Assembly (NCBI GenBank): GCA_027924645.1
Contig: BSBN01000140.1
Location: forward strand, 6,826,501-6,890,500
DNA from: Cunninghamia lanceolata
Taxonomy: Eukaryota; Streptophyta; Pinopsida; Cupressales; Cupressaceae
Reading direction: 5' to 3'
DNA length: 64,000 nt
Below are positions 38,699-49,560 of the stretch, piece by piece. The translations under genes were made by a program, and so were the position numbers. A model generated the notes under the pieces. The model ran no database searches, was not told where the DNA came from, and saw nothing but the letters and a program-made list of their open reading frames with translations. How positions within the stretch are numbered: position 1 is the stretch's first letter; each line of letters begins with the position of its first letter.

Positions 38699-38703
38699 GT
38701 GAG
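38699..38703. repeat. Target-site duplication GTGAG, left (element D)
   Basis: Identical 5-bp sequence at 43900-43904. Collapsing one copy restores Helitron reading between ESRR and KLLWEEF. Confidence 0.9.
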
Positions 38704-40202
38704 TGGTGCAGGAACACCTAACACAAGGTGGCCTCCATGAGGCATTCAACTTCATGTTTTGTTTTGATGTCATATTTTAATTCCAATAAGGTCCTACAAG
38801 ACCATTCATGTAATAAGGACTATGTCCAAATATCTACATATTGCTGTCATGTACGAGGCAGTCATATTTGTAAGCCTTCCTAAGGCATGTAGGAGGTAGT
38901 TTTCATGTTGTAAGCCTTATTTGGGCATATAGGACAGAGTCAAGGAGTCTAGTGCCTAAGCCAAGGTTTAATAACATTATCAAACTATTTGAAATCATTG
39001 CTAAGCATAAACCAATCAATGCAGTCCTAAACAAGGCAGTTGCCAACTGGTGATTAGTTGCAGAAGTTAATAAACAAGGTAGTTGATGGTTGGAAAATAG
39101 TTTTTACACCTTCCATCAGTTCCCACTTCCCTCCAACTACTCCAAGGCATCGTGACAAGATTCTTAAAGCCTTGAACCTATTCATTTTGTATATGGATGA
39201 AGATTGAAGTGAAAGAAAATGAAGAAACTCTAGTTCTCTTGTGAATTCTATGTTTTCTTACTGCTTCCAGCCCATACCTGGCCCTGTACAGAATTGTCAT
39301 AGTCTATTAGCATATTGGATGGATAGTGGATCAAATTATCTTTGATTTGAACATTGATTGAAGGCTTGACAATAGATTAGGTGGAAGAAACCTTTCGTTT
39401 AACATAAACTGTCTTAAACCCTGAGTTAGGGTTTCTTGAGTAAACTTGATGCATTTTCCTTCATTCCACTGATCGTTTCTATTTATGATCAGTGGAATGG
39501 ATTGTATTGTAGGCAATCCCATGACTTGTGAAGGTTTTGGAAGAAAGGGAATGGAATGGACTGAGTTTATTGTGTAAAGGACCCAACAAAATCATGTGAT
39601 GGGACTTGAAGAAGAACAATAGCAAATAGGTGGTAACCATCGACTGTGGAAGTGAAACATTTGTGAAATGCTAGGCATTGTCACTAAAACAAGGTGTTCT
39701 AGATCTCATAATGGTCCTGTGACAGGAAATAGGATGAGTTCTTCTGTGAAACCAGTCCATTATGCCTTGTTCTAACTCTCCTAGCCATCACCAAAGGCAA
39801 TCATCTCAAGGAAGGTACTAGTTGTGTTATGGTATGTTGTTGATTTGCCATGGGAGCATCTAACTTAGACTAAGTTTGTTCAAGTTGAAATCATTGCAAA
39901 AGGACATTGTGACTGTCTTTGAAACAAAGTAGTTAGTATTGTGACTGTCCCATGGAATGTTCAGTAGAATTGCTATCTTTAGACCCTGCACAGTGAGTTG
40001 ATGGAGTATCTAGATTGGGTTAGGAACCTTCTGATGTCTGCCCTGAAGTCTACTCACATTTTGTGTCTTGATCAAGCATGGTTGTTGGGTTAAAGCCCTT
40101 TCCTCATGAAATATTTGATCTCTATCAAAAAATAGTGAGCCTTGTGAGTCAGTTTGGTTGATTTCTTGAAGTTTTCTTTTCAGTCCTTGGTGATCTACAT
40201 CA
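38704..40202 (+). repeat. Family D 5' LTR (1499 bp)
   Basis: Starts TGGTGCAGGAACACC and ends GATCTACATCA. It aligns along its whole length with 42434-43899, with scattered substitutions and small indels. Confidence 0.92.
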
Positions 40203-40205
40203 TAG

Positions 40206-40219
40206 TGGTATCAGAGCCA
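40206..40219 (+). other. Primer-binding site of family D
   Basis: TGGTATCAGAGCCA, complementary to initiator Met-tRNA, three bases after the 5' LTR. Confidence 0.92.
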
Positions 40220-40256
40220 TAAAAGGTTTTGTTGTTGGTTGTATAAGGCCTGGTAT

Positions 40257-42470
40257 ATGTCAGCAGAGGAGAGTGAAGGAGAGGCTAGCAATGTGCCTCT
40301 AAAGGGGATGACCACTGAAGTGGTTAAGAAGTTCAAGGAGATGGAAGAGAAGATCAAAAGTGGAGTCAAGGAAGCACTCCAAGCAGAGTTGAAGGCATTG
40401 AGGATAGGAAAGAGGATAGATGAAGGGTTTGATGAAGAAGAAAAAGAGGAGGAAGAAGAAGAGCAAGAAGAGGTAGAGGTACCTGCAGATCAAAAACATT
40501 TCCTTGAAGCCATCAAGGCAATTGGCAAGGATTCTTCAGAGGCTCGGATGTAGATTCCCATGTTTAGTGGCAAGATGAATGCTGATGAAGTCATGGAGTG
40601 GATTGAGGCTCTAAACAACTAGTTTGAATACAAAGAAGTTCCTAAAAATAAGAGGGTTAAGTTTGCAAAAACTAAACTCAAAGGTGTTGCCCTTACATGG
40701 TGGAATTACACCTAAGGTGAGAGGGTAAAGAATGGGAAGAGTATGATCTCTTCATGGAGCAGAATGTTGGAGAGGATAATGTCCCAATTCCTTCCATTAG
40801 ACTATGAGGTGCAGATCTACAAGAAGATGTAAAATCTCAAGCAAAGAGATTTGGATGTGGCCACTTACACCGAGGAGTTTCACAAATACACTCTTCGTTG
40901 TGGGTACATGGAGGATGAAAAAGCTAAAGTGGCAAGGTATCTAAATGGTTTGAGGTTTAATATCCAAGATGAGATCAGTTTATTAACCCCTGAAACCGTG
41001 GAAAAAATCTTTCAAGTGGCATTAAGGGCTGAAGAGAAGTTGAAGAGGAAAGGTGAGCAGCAAAATAGAGGAAGAGGTGGCAGAAATTTCAAAGGTAGGG
41101 GCAGTTTTGAAGGTAGAAATTGGTCCTAAAGAAGTCAAGAGGAATCTAGTTCCCAAGAACAAAGTGGAGAATTGGGTTCAAGAGGAGAATTTGGAGGAGG
41201 AATAGGTTCAACTACATTCACAGGAAGGTGCTACAATTGTAATGAAATTGGTCACATAGCATTCAAATGTCCAGAAAGGCAAGGTTCACCATCAGAAGGT
41301 AATAGGAAGAATGAAAAGAGGGTTCAATATGTGCAAGAAGAGGAGGTAGATGAAAGTGTTAACTCTCCAATTGGGAGTGTAGCCCCAGTTCAAGATGGAG
41401 AAGCATTGATGCTAAGGAGAACACTCTTGAAGACATCCAAGGACAAGGAGATGACACAAATGAGAGTACTTTTCAGGACCAATTGCAAAAGCAAAGGAAA
41501 AGTATGCAAGGTAGTAATAGATTCTGGTTCAATAGATAATATGGTGTCTAGGGAAATGGTGGATAAATTGAAGCTAGAAAGGATTCCTCATCAAACTCCT
41601 TACAAAGCATCTTGGGTAAGTGATAGTCAATCACTTTTGGAAGATGAACAAGCATATGTTGATTTTCAGATTGGAGAATATAAGGATAGGGTTTTATGTG
41701 ACATTTTTCCCATGGATAGTTGTCACCTACTTTTAGGTAGGCCATGGCAATTTGATAGGCAATCATTATATGATGGATATGCTAACACATACACCATCAA
41801 GAAGGATGGGAGGACTTTTGTGTTGACACCATTGTAGGAGGATGCTGAACCAAAGAAGGCAACCAAGGTCATCTTGGTGGGTAAGAAAGAGTTTGTGAAG
41901 ACCAATGAAGAAAAGACAAGGAAAGTTGAGGATACCTCAAGGAGTGGGGTTGCCAAAGATCAAAGTTTGAAGGTGGTTTTAATTTTGAATGATGGAGATC
42001 AGATGGTGATGTCTGAGATGGATCAGAAGAAGGTCAAAGAGCAGGTCTACAAGCAACCACAAGGTGGTTGGAAAGCAGAAGATGCTATCATAGTAGGGAC
42101 CATTGTTTGTCCTTTACAGCCAACAAGAGTTGAAAGACAATCATATTCTACCATAGCAGCAGTATAAGAAGCATCAACCAAGGTTTTGAATGTAGGTGTT
42201 CCCGCAGAGATGACAGTAAGGAAGAATGGCAAGCAAAGTATAGGTCTAGTTGCAAGCACTCACTCATGGCAAGGTGTGAGTAGAGCCTACAATGCTAGGC
42301 ATGAGTTTTTGATTCAATGGAAGCAAGTTACAGTCCAGAGATCACGGGGAAGACATGAGGCAGCAGAGGATAAAGGTGGAGCAAGACAAAGAATTGACTC
42401 ATGTGGCATGAGTTCTTTTTTAGGTGGGGTGTATGGTGCAAGAGCACCTAACACAAGGTGGCCTCCATGA
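40257..42470 (+). pseudogene. Family D Gag-protease polyprotein, seven in-frame stops
   Basis: Would form the capsid and process it. One uninterrupted frame runs from ATG 40257 to TGA 42468, about 737 codons, with no frameshift. Acidic/coiled N-terminus (40257-40550) with a Glu-rich run. Retrotrans_gag domain (about 40554-41050): IPMFSGKMNADEVMEWIEAL, TWWNYT, YTEEFHKYTLRCGY. An RGRGGRNFKGRGSF linker follows. CCHC knuckle CYNCNEIGHIAFKC (41230-41271). Protease-like domain (about 41490-41834) has VIDSGS as the active-site triad, where DSGA or DTGA is more usual, and HLLLGRPW. Stops lie at 40551, 40620, 40713, 40830, 41127, 41835 and 42165. All are TAG or TAA and all can be read as lost Gln codons. 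The last codons lie inside the 3' LTR. Confidence 0.9.
42421..42433 (+). other. Polypurine tract of family D
   Basis: TAGGTGGGGTGTA directly before the 3' LTR. It lies within the translated frame. Confidence 0.65.
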
Positions 42471-43899
42471 AGCATTCAACTTCATGTTTTGTTTTGATCT
42501 CATATTTTGATTCCAATAAGGTCCCAGAAGACCATTCATGTTTCTATTGTAGGAGGCAGTCATATTTGTAAGCCTTCCTAAGGCATGTAGGAGGCAGTCT
42601 TCATGTTGTAAGCCTTATTCAGGCATATAGGACAGAGTCAAGGAGTCTAGTGCCTAATCCAAGGTTTAATAACATTGTCAAACTATTTGAAAGCATTGCT
42701 AAGCATAAACCAATCGATGCAGTCCTAAACAGGGCAATTGCCAACTCGTGATTAGTTGTAGAAGTTAATAAACAGGGTAGTTGATGGTTGAAAAATAGTT
42801 CTTACACCTTCCATCAGTTCCCATTGCCCTCCAACTACTCCAAGGCATCGTGATAGGCTTCTTAAAGCCTTGAACCTATTCATTTTGTATGTGGATGAAG
42901 ATTGAAGTGAAAGAAAATGAAGAAACTCTAGTTCTCTTGTGAATTCTGTGTTTTCTTACTATTTCTAGCCCGTACCTAGCCCTGTATGGAATTGTCATAG
43001 TCTATTAGCATATTGGATGGATAGTGGATTGAAGTATCTTTGATTTGAACATTGATTGAAGGCTTGACAATAGATTAGGTGGAAGAAACTGTTGGTTTGC
43101 CATAAACTAACTTAAACCTTGAGGTAGGGTTCCCTGAGTAAACTCGATGCATTTTCCTTCATTCCACTAATTTTTCTATTTATGATAAGTGGAATGGATT
43201 GTATTGTAGGTAGTCCCATGACTTGTGAAGATTTTGGAAGTAGGGGAATGGAATGGACTGATTTTATTGTGTAAAGGACCCAACAAAACCATGTGTTGGG
43301 ACTTGAAGAAGAACAGTAGCAAATAGGTGGTAACCATCGACTATGGAAGTGAAAAATCTATGAAATACTAGGCATTGTCACTAACACAAGGTGTTCTAGA
43401 TCTCATAATGGTCTTGTGACAGGAAATAGGATGAGTTCCTGTGTGAAACTAGTCCATTCTACCTTGTTCTGACTCTGCCAGTCCTCACCAAAGACAGTCA
43501 TCTCAAGAAAGGTACTAGTTGTGTTTTGGTATGTTGTTGATTTGCCATGGGAGCATCTAAATTAGACTAAGTTTGTTCAAGTTGAAATCATTGCAAAAGG
43601 ACATTGTGACTATATTTTAAACAGAGTAGTTAGTATTATGACTGTCCCATGGAATGTTCAATAGAACTGCTGTCTTTAGACCCTGCACAGTGAGTTGATG
43701 GAGTATCTAGATTGGGTTAGGAACCTTGTGATGTCTGTTGTGAAATCTACTCACATTTTGTGTCTTTATCAAGCATGGTTGTTGGGTTAAAGCCTTTTCC
43801 TCATGAAAGTTTTGATCTCTATCAAAAAATAGTGACCCTTGTGAGTCAGTTTGGTTGAGTTCTTGAATTTTTCTTTTCAGTCCTTGGTGATCCACATCA
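42434..43899 (+). repeat. Family D 3' LTR (1466 bp)
   Basis: Starts TGGTGCAAGAGCACC and ends GATCCACATCA. Slightly shorter than the 5' LTR because of small deletions, for example near 42540. Confidence 0.92.
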
Positions 43900-43904
43900 G
43901 TGAG
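43900..43904. repeat. Target-site duplication GTGAG, right (element D)
   Basis: Matches 38699-38703. Confidence 0.9.
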
Positions 43905-44734
43905 CAAAGCTACTATGGGAAGAATTCAAAACAATTGTTATGTTGGATCACATTTTTAGACAAGATGGACAGAACAAAGACCAACAAAGATTTCATGAAA
44001 TTCTAACAAATATCCAAGATGTAAACTCTACAATTGAGGATTGGATGTTACTTATGATGAGATCAAGTGCAAAGATGAGTGCATTGGAGAATGAAGAATT
44101 TGAAGATAGTGTTCATTTATTTTCAATAAATGATAATGTTCACAGTCATAATAGAAAACAATTATATAAATTATCAAATCTAGTTGTGCAAAGCATTGCT
44201 ACCAAAGTTGGAAGCCTTAGTGCCATTGAAGGAGGTGCAAACAATAAACTTGATATGGAATTACTCCTTATGTTAACATCCAACTTATGGATAAAAGTAG
44301 GACTTGTCAATGGAGCACTTGGATATGTACGCAAAATTGTGTATACACCTAGAACCGGACCACTCCAACCACCAATGTATGTACTTATTGAATTTGATAG
44401 TTACTCTGGATTACCTTTTGATGATCGGCACCCATGTACAGTACCAATTGCAACGATCCAAAGGGGTAGCACACAATAGATACCATTATGATTAGCATGG
44501 GCTTTGACAATACACAAGTCACAAGGATTAAGTCTACAAAAAGTCACAATTGATATAGGGCATACTGAAAGAACTGGATTGACATTTGTAGAAATTTCAC
44601 GTGTAAAGTCTTTGGAAGGACTATGAATTATGCCAGCATTCACGTATGATAGCTATGAAAAAATGAAGAAAGGAAAGCAACTTGCAAAGAGAAAGGCAGA
44701 ACAAATGAGGCTTCAAGCCTTGGAAATTAAATAA
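43905..44734 (+). pseudogene. Helitron helicase, C-terminal part
   Basis: Continues the Helitron helicase interrupted by element D. KLLWEEFKTIVMLDHIFRQ (from about 43908) is followed by an open stretch to 44476. That stretch contains LMLTSNLWIKVGLVNGALGY and VLIEFDSYSGLPFDD. After TAG 44477, in the same frame, come LTIHKSQGLSLQKVTIDIG (helicase motif V/VI region) and FVEISRVKSLEGL, with a basic tail ending in TAA at 44732. Further stops lie at 44489 (TGA) and near 44624 (TGA). The order of motifs is that of Pif1-like Helitron helicases. The N-terminal part lies 5.2 kb upstream, across the retrotransposon. Confidence 0.9.
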
Positions 44735-45800
44735 TTTAACATAAATTGTTAAATTATTCATGTAATCATATTTTCATAAATAAACATAGTGTGTTCAAAT
44801 TGGATTTCTATATTTTGTAATGTCTTCAATATATAAGTAAATGGACATCTTCAAATATAATATGTGCTAATATCTTATTTACATTATATGTTTATATATA
44901 ACCTTTTCAAATATCAATTAAATATTAATATTATTGTATCAAATAATGATATAAAATTAATAATAAAATATTAATATTAATATTATACATTAATATTTAA
45001 GAGATTATTATAATGAACTACAATATAAAATTATAGAATATTATTATTAATAGAATGATAATATTATAATATTAATATTTAATAGTATTTTAATAATATA
45101 ATATAATAAATTACATATTGATAATAATATTATGAATATGTATAATAATTTATTAATTCATTATATTTAATGGTAATATTATATTATACAAAAATATTAT
45201 TGATAATATAAATATTATTGCATTGCATAGATAATGTAATATTAGTATAATATTAATATTAATATGTATTTTTATTAAAATATGCTAATTTTCTTAATAA
45301 AATTATATTATTATTCTAATATTATGAATAATAATATTATTATAATATTATTAATATTACTATTATTATTATTTTATTAATATATACTATTGCTACATTA
45401 TTATATTAAATGATGTAATATTTTAAATATTAATAATTTAATAATATTAAATATTATAATTTTAATAATATGAAATGAAATTATTAATGTAATATTAATA
45501 TAATTATAATAATATTTAATATTATTATATTAATACATTATAATTAATAAAAATATAATTAAATAATAAATTTTTAAAAATATAATATTAATATATATTA
45601 TTGGTACATTATACTTAAGGTACATATTATATTAAATGATTTAATATTTTAATAATAATAATTATTACAATTTTAATAATATCAAATGAAATTATTAATA
45701 TAATTATAATAATATTTAATATTATTATATTAATACATTATAATTAATGAAAATATAATATTAAATAATAAATTTTTTGACAGTTGTGTTGCCACTGTAA
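44735..45800. other. AT-rich Helitron 3' flank, no gene
   Basis: Nearly pure A/T. A tandem duplication of about 210 bp is visible (about 45375-45595 and 45600-45780), each unit carrying TAATATTTAATATTATTATA and TACATTATAATTAAT. A small hairpin (ACAGT, loop, ACTGT at 45780-45798) followed by CTAG at 45802 is a weak candidate Helitron 3' end. Confidence 0.5.
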
Positions 45801-45987
45801 ACTAGTTTATCTATCTTAATATATGAATCTATATATTATACGCTGTGAGAGGTATCATTTTGGAGGCATATTTTTTCATTAATATATTCTTTTGTTTGAA
45901 TTTAATATATAGATTAATATATTAATATATTAAGATACCTCTCAGCATATAATATATAGATTAATATATTAAGATACATAAGCTAGT
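45801..45987. mobile_element. Foldback MITE-like element, about 187 bp
   Basis: The two ends are inverted copies for about 54 bp with a few mismatches. The left arm runs ACTAGTTTATCTATCTTAAT into GAGAGGTATC; the right arm runs GATACCTCTCAGCATATAAT into AAGCTAGT. A unique centre of about 80 bp lies between. The target duplication is unclear (CTAG or TAA possible). Confidence 0.7.
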
Positions 45988-46900
45988 AATTAATCTTTTT
46001 AACTTTCACTTAATCAAAGAATCTCTAGACTTTATTAAATGAAAATAAAACATCAAATCAAGGGGAAATAAATTTTATACTGCATAGACAGTGAAGTTTT
46101 TTATTTATTTATAATGGGGTGGGGATGAGAGCACTCATTTTTTCTGCCTATATTTATAGAAAAAAAATTAAAATTCCAAAAAGGAAACTTATTTAATTTT
46201 TTGTTTTTAGTTTTCCAATTTCTTTTTCCAAAAAGGAAACTTATTTAATTTTTTGTTTTTAGTTTTCCAATTTCTTTTTTAATTTTTTGTTTTTAGTTTT
46301 CCAATTTCTTTTTTGGTTGGATAGTTTTTGTGATTTTCTTATTTTCAATTTCTTTTTTCTTTTTTCTTTTTTATTTTTTCACTTTCTTTTTTAGTTTTTA
46401 TTTTTTATTTTTTTCAATTTCTTTTTTTGTTTTTATTTTTTATTTTTTCAAATAAACTATGGAAAAGAGATATCCGATATATTTTTTAAATATAAATATA
46501 ATAGTTAAATATTACAATTTTTGATAGTTAAATAGTTAATAGCAATTTAATATCTTATCTTTACTAAAAAGTGGTAAATAACTGTCTTATTTTCATTGGT
46601 CAAAATTTATGTTTTAAATATATCTTTTGTAATCAAATTATTTTTAAAATTATCTAATTTAATGATGAAAGACAAATTTTAATCAATAAAAATAAGATAA
46701 TTATTTACTTACTATTTTTAATATTGAAGAAAGAAAATTACAATACTACTTATATTTATAACTAATGATGTTTAAATAAAATCGACAATCCATATGAAAA
46801 AGAAATTTAAAGTGTCCATGTGGGTAACTAGGCAACTTTTGTTTTTATTTATTCTAAGAACTAGATAATGCCAAGAAATAGGAGCTGAAATGCACTCTTA
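45988..46900. repeat. T-rich repeat region and small foldback
   Basis: TTTTTTGTTTTTAGTTTTCC recurs at about 46198, 46254 and 46285, with a period of about 56 bp in the first two units. T-rich decay continues to about 46450. An imperfect inverted pair around GGTAAATAACTGTCTTATTT and AATAAGATAATTATTTACTT spans about 46570-46710. No gene is seen. Confidence 0.6.
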
Positions 46901-46904
46901 GCTA

Positions 46905-47296
46905 ATGGACAAGGAATCATCTTCCAGTGGAGAAATCTTTAAACATGTCTACCTTCTAAATTTGATTATGTATTTTGTAGAGATGGTGGAGTCGCTGTTG
47001 CATATACAAGGCTTAAACAAAGATGCCGTTAATGAGGAAGGCTTGACGGCCCTCAACATTGCAAGAGGAAACACAGAGTACCATGAAAATGTTAGGTTCG
47101 CCGCTTCTGATTGGATTCGTTTCTTTCAAGGCATTTCTCATTTTTTATTATCTGGCCTTCTTTCTGTCACTCTTTGTGGTACTCATGTGGCATTTGAGCA
47201 CACCTCTTACCATGGGAAATAAGATATTGTTCCTCTGTGTAACCACCATGTTGGTTTGCTCCAGCTTTGGCTTCACGGCCTTAGCTTTCATGTAAC
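46905..47296 (+). pseudogene. Ankyrin-repeat / PGG-domain protein fragment
   Basis: Plant ankyrin-PGG proteins (ITN1/ACD6-like) are membrane proteins in stress and defence signalling. The first frame has an ankyrin-like end, VNEEGLTALNIARGNTEYHE. A shift near 47090-47110 moves into the frame of FKAFLIFYYLAFFLSLFVVL, followed by a second hydrophobic segment ending SSFGFTALAFM and a TAA. These two membrane helices match the end of a PGG domain. The conserved first PGG helix and most ankyrin repeats are absent, so this is a 3' fragment. It is on the same strand as the TIR copies and about 600 bp upstream. Confidence 0.7.
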
Positions 47297-47299
47297 AAC

Positions 47300-47893
47300 T
47301 CTCACCTTTGCATTATACGATGGCTCTTGAATAAAGGTTGGTGAGTTGATTAATGCGAGAGGAAATATATGCATTCTTTCTTTTATTTTTGTTAAGGACC
47401 CCATAAGGAGGCGTCAGAATGAAGTGAAGGATGACCCGCTTTAGCTTGACTATAATAAATTTTATGGGGAGATTGGTGGGTGACTCCAACCAGGGTAGAG
47501 GGACTCAAATGCAGTGGTGTCGGGTAGAGTAAGAGAGTGGATAATATCAAAGAAAAGGGTGAAGGACGGGAGGGGAGAAAATATCTGAGGAGCTAGAAAC
47601 TTCTATGTAGCGAATATAGATCTCAAAAACATTTATATCTTAAAGGAAAAAAGTTGTTTTGAGTTTGTTAAAGGTAGCAAAGAAAATATCTCTGCAGGAG
47701 GTGAGTGATTAAATGGGATCTTGGAGGGATAAAGAAATAGAATGTTAGCAGAATGAGAATGGGTGAGATTATGCAGAGAGTTGTGGTGTGCGTAGTTTTA
47801 TTCATGGGAGTTGAAACATTTGTATGGTTGAGTTCAACTAAATTTTTTTGTTCAATCCTTTGTTTTTTTTCTTAGCCTTAGTAACCTTTCCTC
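47300..47893. other. Spacer upstream of TIR copy 1
   Basis: No coding sequence. From about 47590 it belongs to the unit of about 980 bp that is duplicated downstream. Confidence 0.6.
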
Positions 47894-49560
47894 TTGAGAT
47901 CCAGCTCTAAGATGAAAGAATACAAGCCTCCCACAACTACACTTGCCTTGCGAGGAGATAAGAGGTATGATGTGTTTCTGAGTTTCAGGGGAAAAGATGT
48001 AAGAAAGACTCTGGTTGATCATCTCTTTGAAGCTCTCTCCGCAGTAGGACTGGATGTCTTCATAGAGAGTCGCCAATTGGAAAGGGGGGAAATTTTCAGA
48101 TTGGAAAGAACAATCGAGAGCAGTGCTATTCTCATTCCTATATTTTCCAAAAGCTATGCAGGCTCAGCATGGTGTCTCATGGAGGCCGCTACCATGTTGA
48201 GCACCCCTAGCTTGATTATTCCCCTCTTTTATCATGTGGATTGAACTGATGTCATATATCCTTTAAAGGAGTCTAGTCCCTATAAGCAATCATTTCATAA
48301 ACATTTTCACCAGAATCGACACCTGAGAAAAGAGGTTGAAGCGTGGATTGATTCTCTTCAATAGATCTCTTGTCGTCCAGGCTCGTCCATGGATAAAACT
48401 AGAGGAAAGGGGAGCACTGGACGAACACAAAGGCTCAAGCGAGCATATCAAACTACAAGACTAAGAGGTGCGCTTCGTATTGAGAGGTATTTGCCTCAGT
48501 TCTTGGTTTTCCCAGCATTACAACTAAAATACATTTGTTTCTATTTCATTAAGCACAGAAAACTGAAAACCCGGAGCTAAATACTTCTATGCAGTGAATA
48601 TAGATCTCAAAAACATTTATATCTTCAAGGAAAAAAGTTGTTGAGTTTGTTAAAGGTAGCAAAGAAAATATCTCTACAGGACGTGAGTGATTGAATGGGA
48701 TCTTGGAGGGATAAAGAAACAGAATGTTAGTGGAATGAGAATGGATGAGATTATTCAGAGAGTTGTGGTGTGCATAGTTCTATTCATGGGAGTTGAAACA
48801 TTTGTATGGTTGAGTTCAACTAAAATTTTGGGTTCAATCCTCTATTTTCTTTCTAGCATTAGTAACCTTTCCTCTTGAGATCCAACTCTAAGATGAAAGA
48901 ATACAAGCCTCCCACAACTACACCTGCCTTGCAAAGAGATAAGAGCTATGATGTGTTTATGAGTTTCAAGGGAAAAGATGTAAGAAAGACTCTGGTTGAT
49001 CATCTCTTTGGAGCTCTCTCCGCAGTAGGATTGGATGTCTTCATAGAGAGTCACCAATTGGAAAGGAGGGAAATTTTTAGATTGGAAAGAAAAATCGAGA
49101 GCAGTGCTATTCTCATTCCTATATTTTCCAAAAGCTATGCAAACTCAGCATGGTGTCTCATGGAGGCTGCTACCATGTTGAGCACCCCTGGCTTGATTAT
49201 CCCCCTCTTTTATCATGTGGATCGAACTAATGTTATATATCCTTTAAAGGAGTCAAATCCCTATAAGAAATCATTTCTTAAACATTTTCATGAAAATCGA
49301 CACTTGAGAAAAGAGGTTGAAGCATGGATTGATGCCCTTCGACAGATCTCTTGTTGTCCAGGTTGGTCCATGCATAAAACTAGAGGAAAGGGGAGCATTG
49401 GAGGAACACAAAGGCTTAAGAGAGCATATCAAACTGCAAGATTAAGAGGTGCGATTGAGATTGAGAGGTATTTGCCTCAGTTCTTGTTTTTACCAGCATT
49501 AAAACTAAAATACATTTGCTTCTATTTCATTAAGCATAGAAAACTAAAAACCCATCACTG
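47590..49560. repeat. Tandem duplication, unit about 980 bp, carrying a TIR gene
   Basis: AGATCTCAAAAACATTTATA, GGATCTTGGAGGGATAAAGA and the TIR exon itself occur in order twice, starting near 47590 and 48569. The copies differ by scattered substitutions and a few indels. Confidence 0.88.
47894..48580 (+). pseudogene. TIR-domain resistance-gene fragment, copy 1 (two nonsense codons)
   Basis: The TIR domain of plant NLR immune receptors, an NAD-cleaving signalling module. MKEYKPPTTT is followed by YDVFLSFRGKDVRKTLVDHL, FIESRQLERGE, ILIPIFSKSYAGSAWCLMEA (Glu of the WCLxE motif retained) and LIIPLFYHVD. TGA at 48242 replaces CGA of copy 2, and TAG at 48362 replaces CAG of copy 2. Downstream the same frame runs to 48580. 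No NB-ARC or LRR sequence follows before copy 2. It is therefore a pseudogene of a TIR-only or truncated NLR exon. Confidence 0.88.

Larger units (their letters stand above)
34491..38703 (+). pseudogene. Helitron Rep/helicase, 5' part, broken
   Basis: Rolling-circle transposition protein of a plant Helitron. A basic segment starts GRPKKIFESEEQRK (34497). A DUF6570-like region follows at 35100-35500 (NNMNPGPQPSELANLTQVEE, RERVYKVLQYKI). Next come WPTIGTSPINEY and the Helitron_like_N domain. The HUH motif is in RGSTHVHAFIWM (about 36450-36482) and the paired tyrosines in YIAKYAAK (37161-37184). The helicase begins with Walker A GTAGTGKS (38162-38185), and GDLAQLPP (38646-38669) is the motif II region. 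A frameshift near 36028 sits in an A/T run. Likely introns: 36869-36973 and 38502-38622. Several stops fit CAA/CAG or CGA codons. The coding sequence is cut by element D at 38703 and resumes at 43905. Confidence 0.9.
38704..43899 (+). mobile_element. Family D: LTR retrotransposon encoding only Gag-protease (TR-GAG-like)
   Basis: A 5196-bp element with 1.5-kb LTRs, a Met-tRNA primer-binding site, a purine tract and a 5-bp target duplication. The 2231-bp interior holds one long frame with Gag, a CCHC knuckle and an aspartic-protease-like domain, and then nothing resembling reverse transcriptase, RNase H or integrase. The ends are intact, so the lack of pol is a property of the transposed element, not of later truncation at an end. 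It resembles terminal-repeat retrotransposons with a GAG domain; Gag and protease are of Ty3/gypsy type. Confidence 0.9.

Noticed and set aside
40299..40499. Minus-strand Phe/Leu-rich frame
   Set aside because: Antisense of the Glu-rich N-terminus of Gag; no independent support.
47852..49057. Minus-strand frames opposite both TIR exons
   Set aside because: Shadow frames of the TIR coding strand; similar to each other only because of the duplication.
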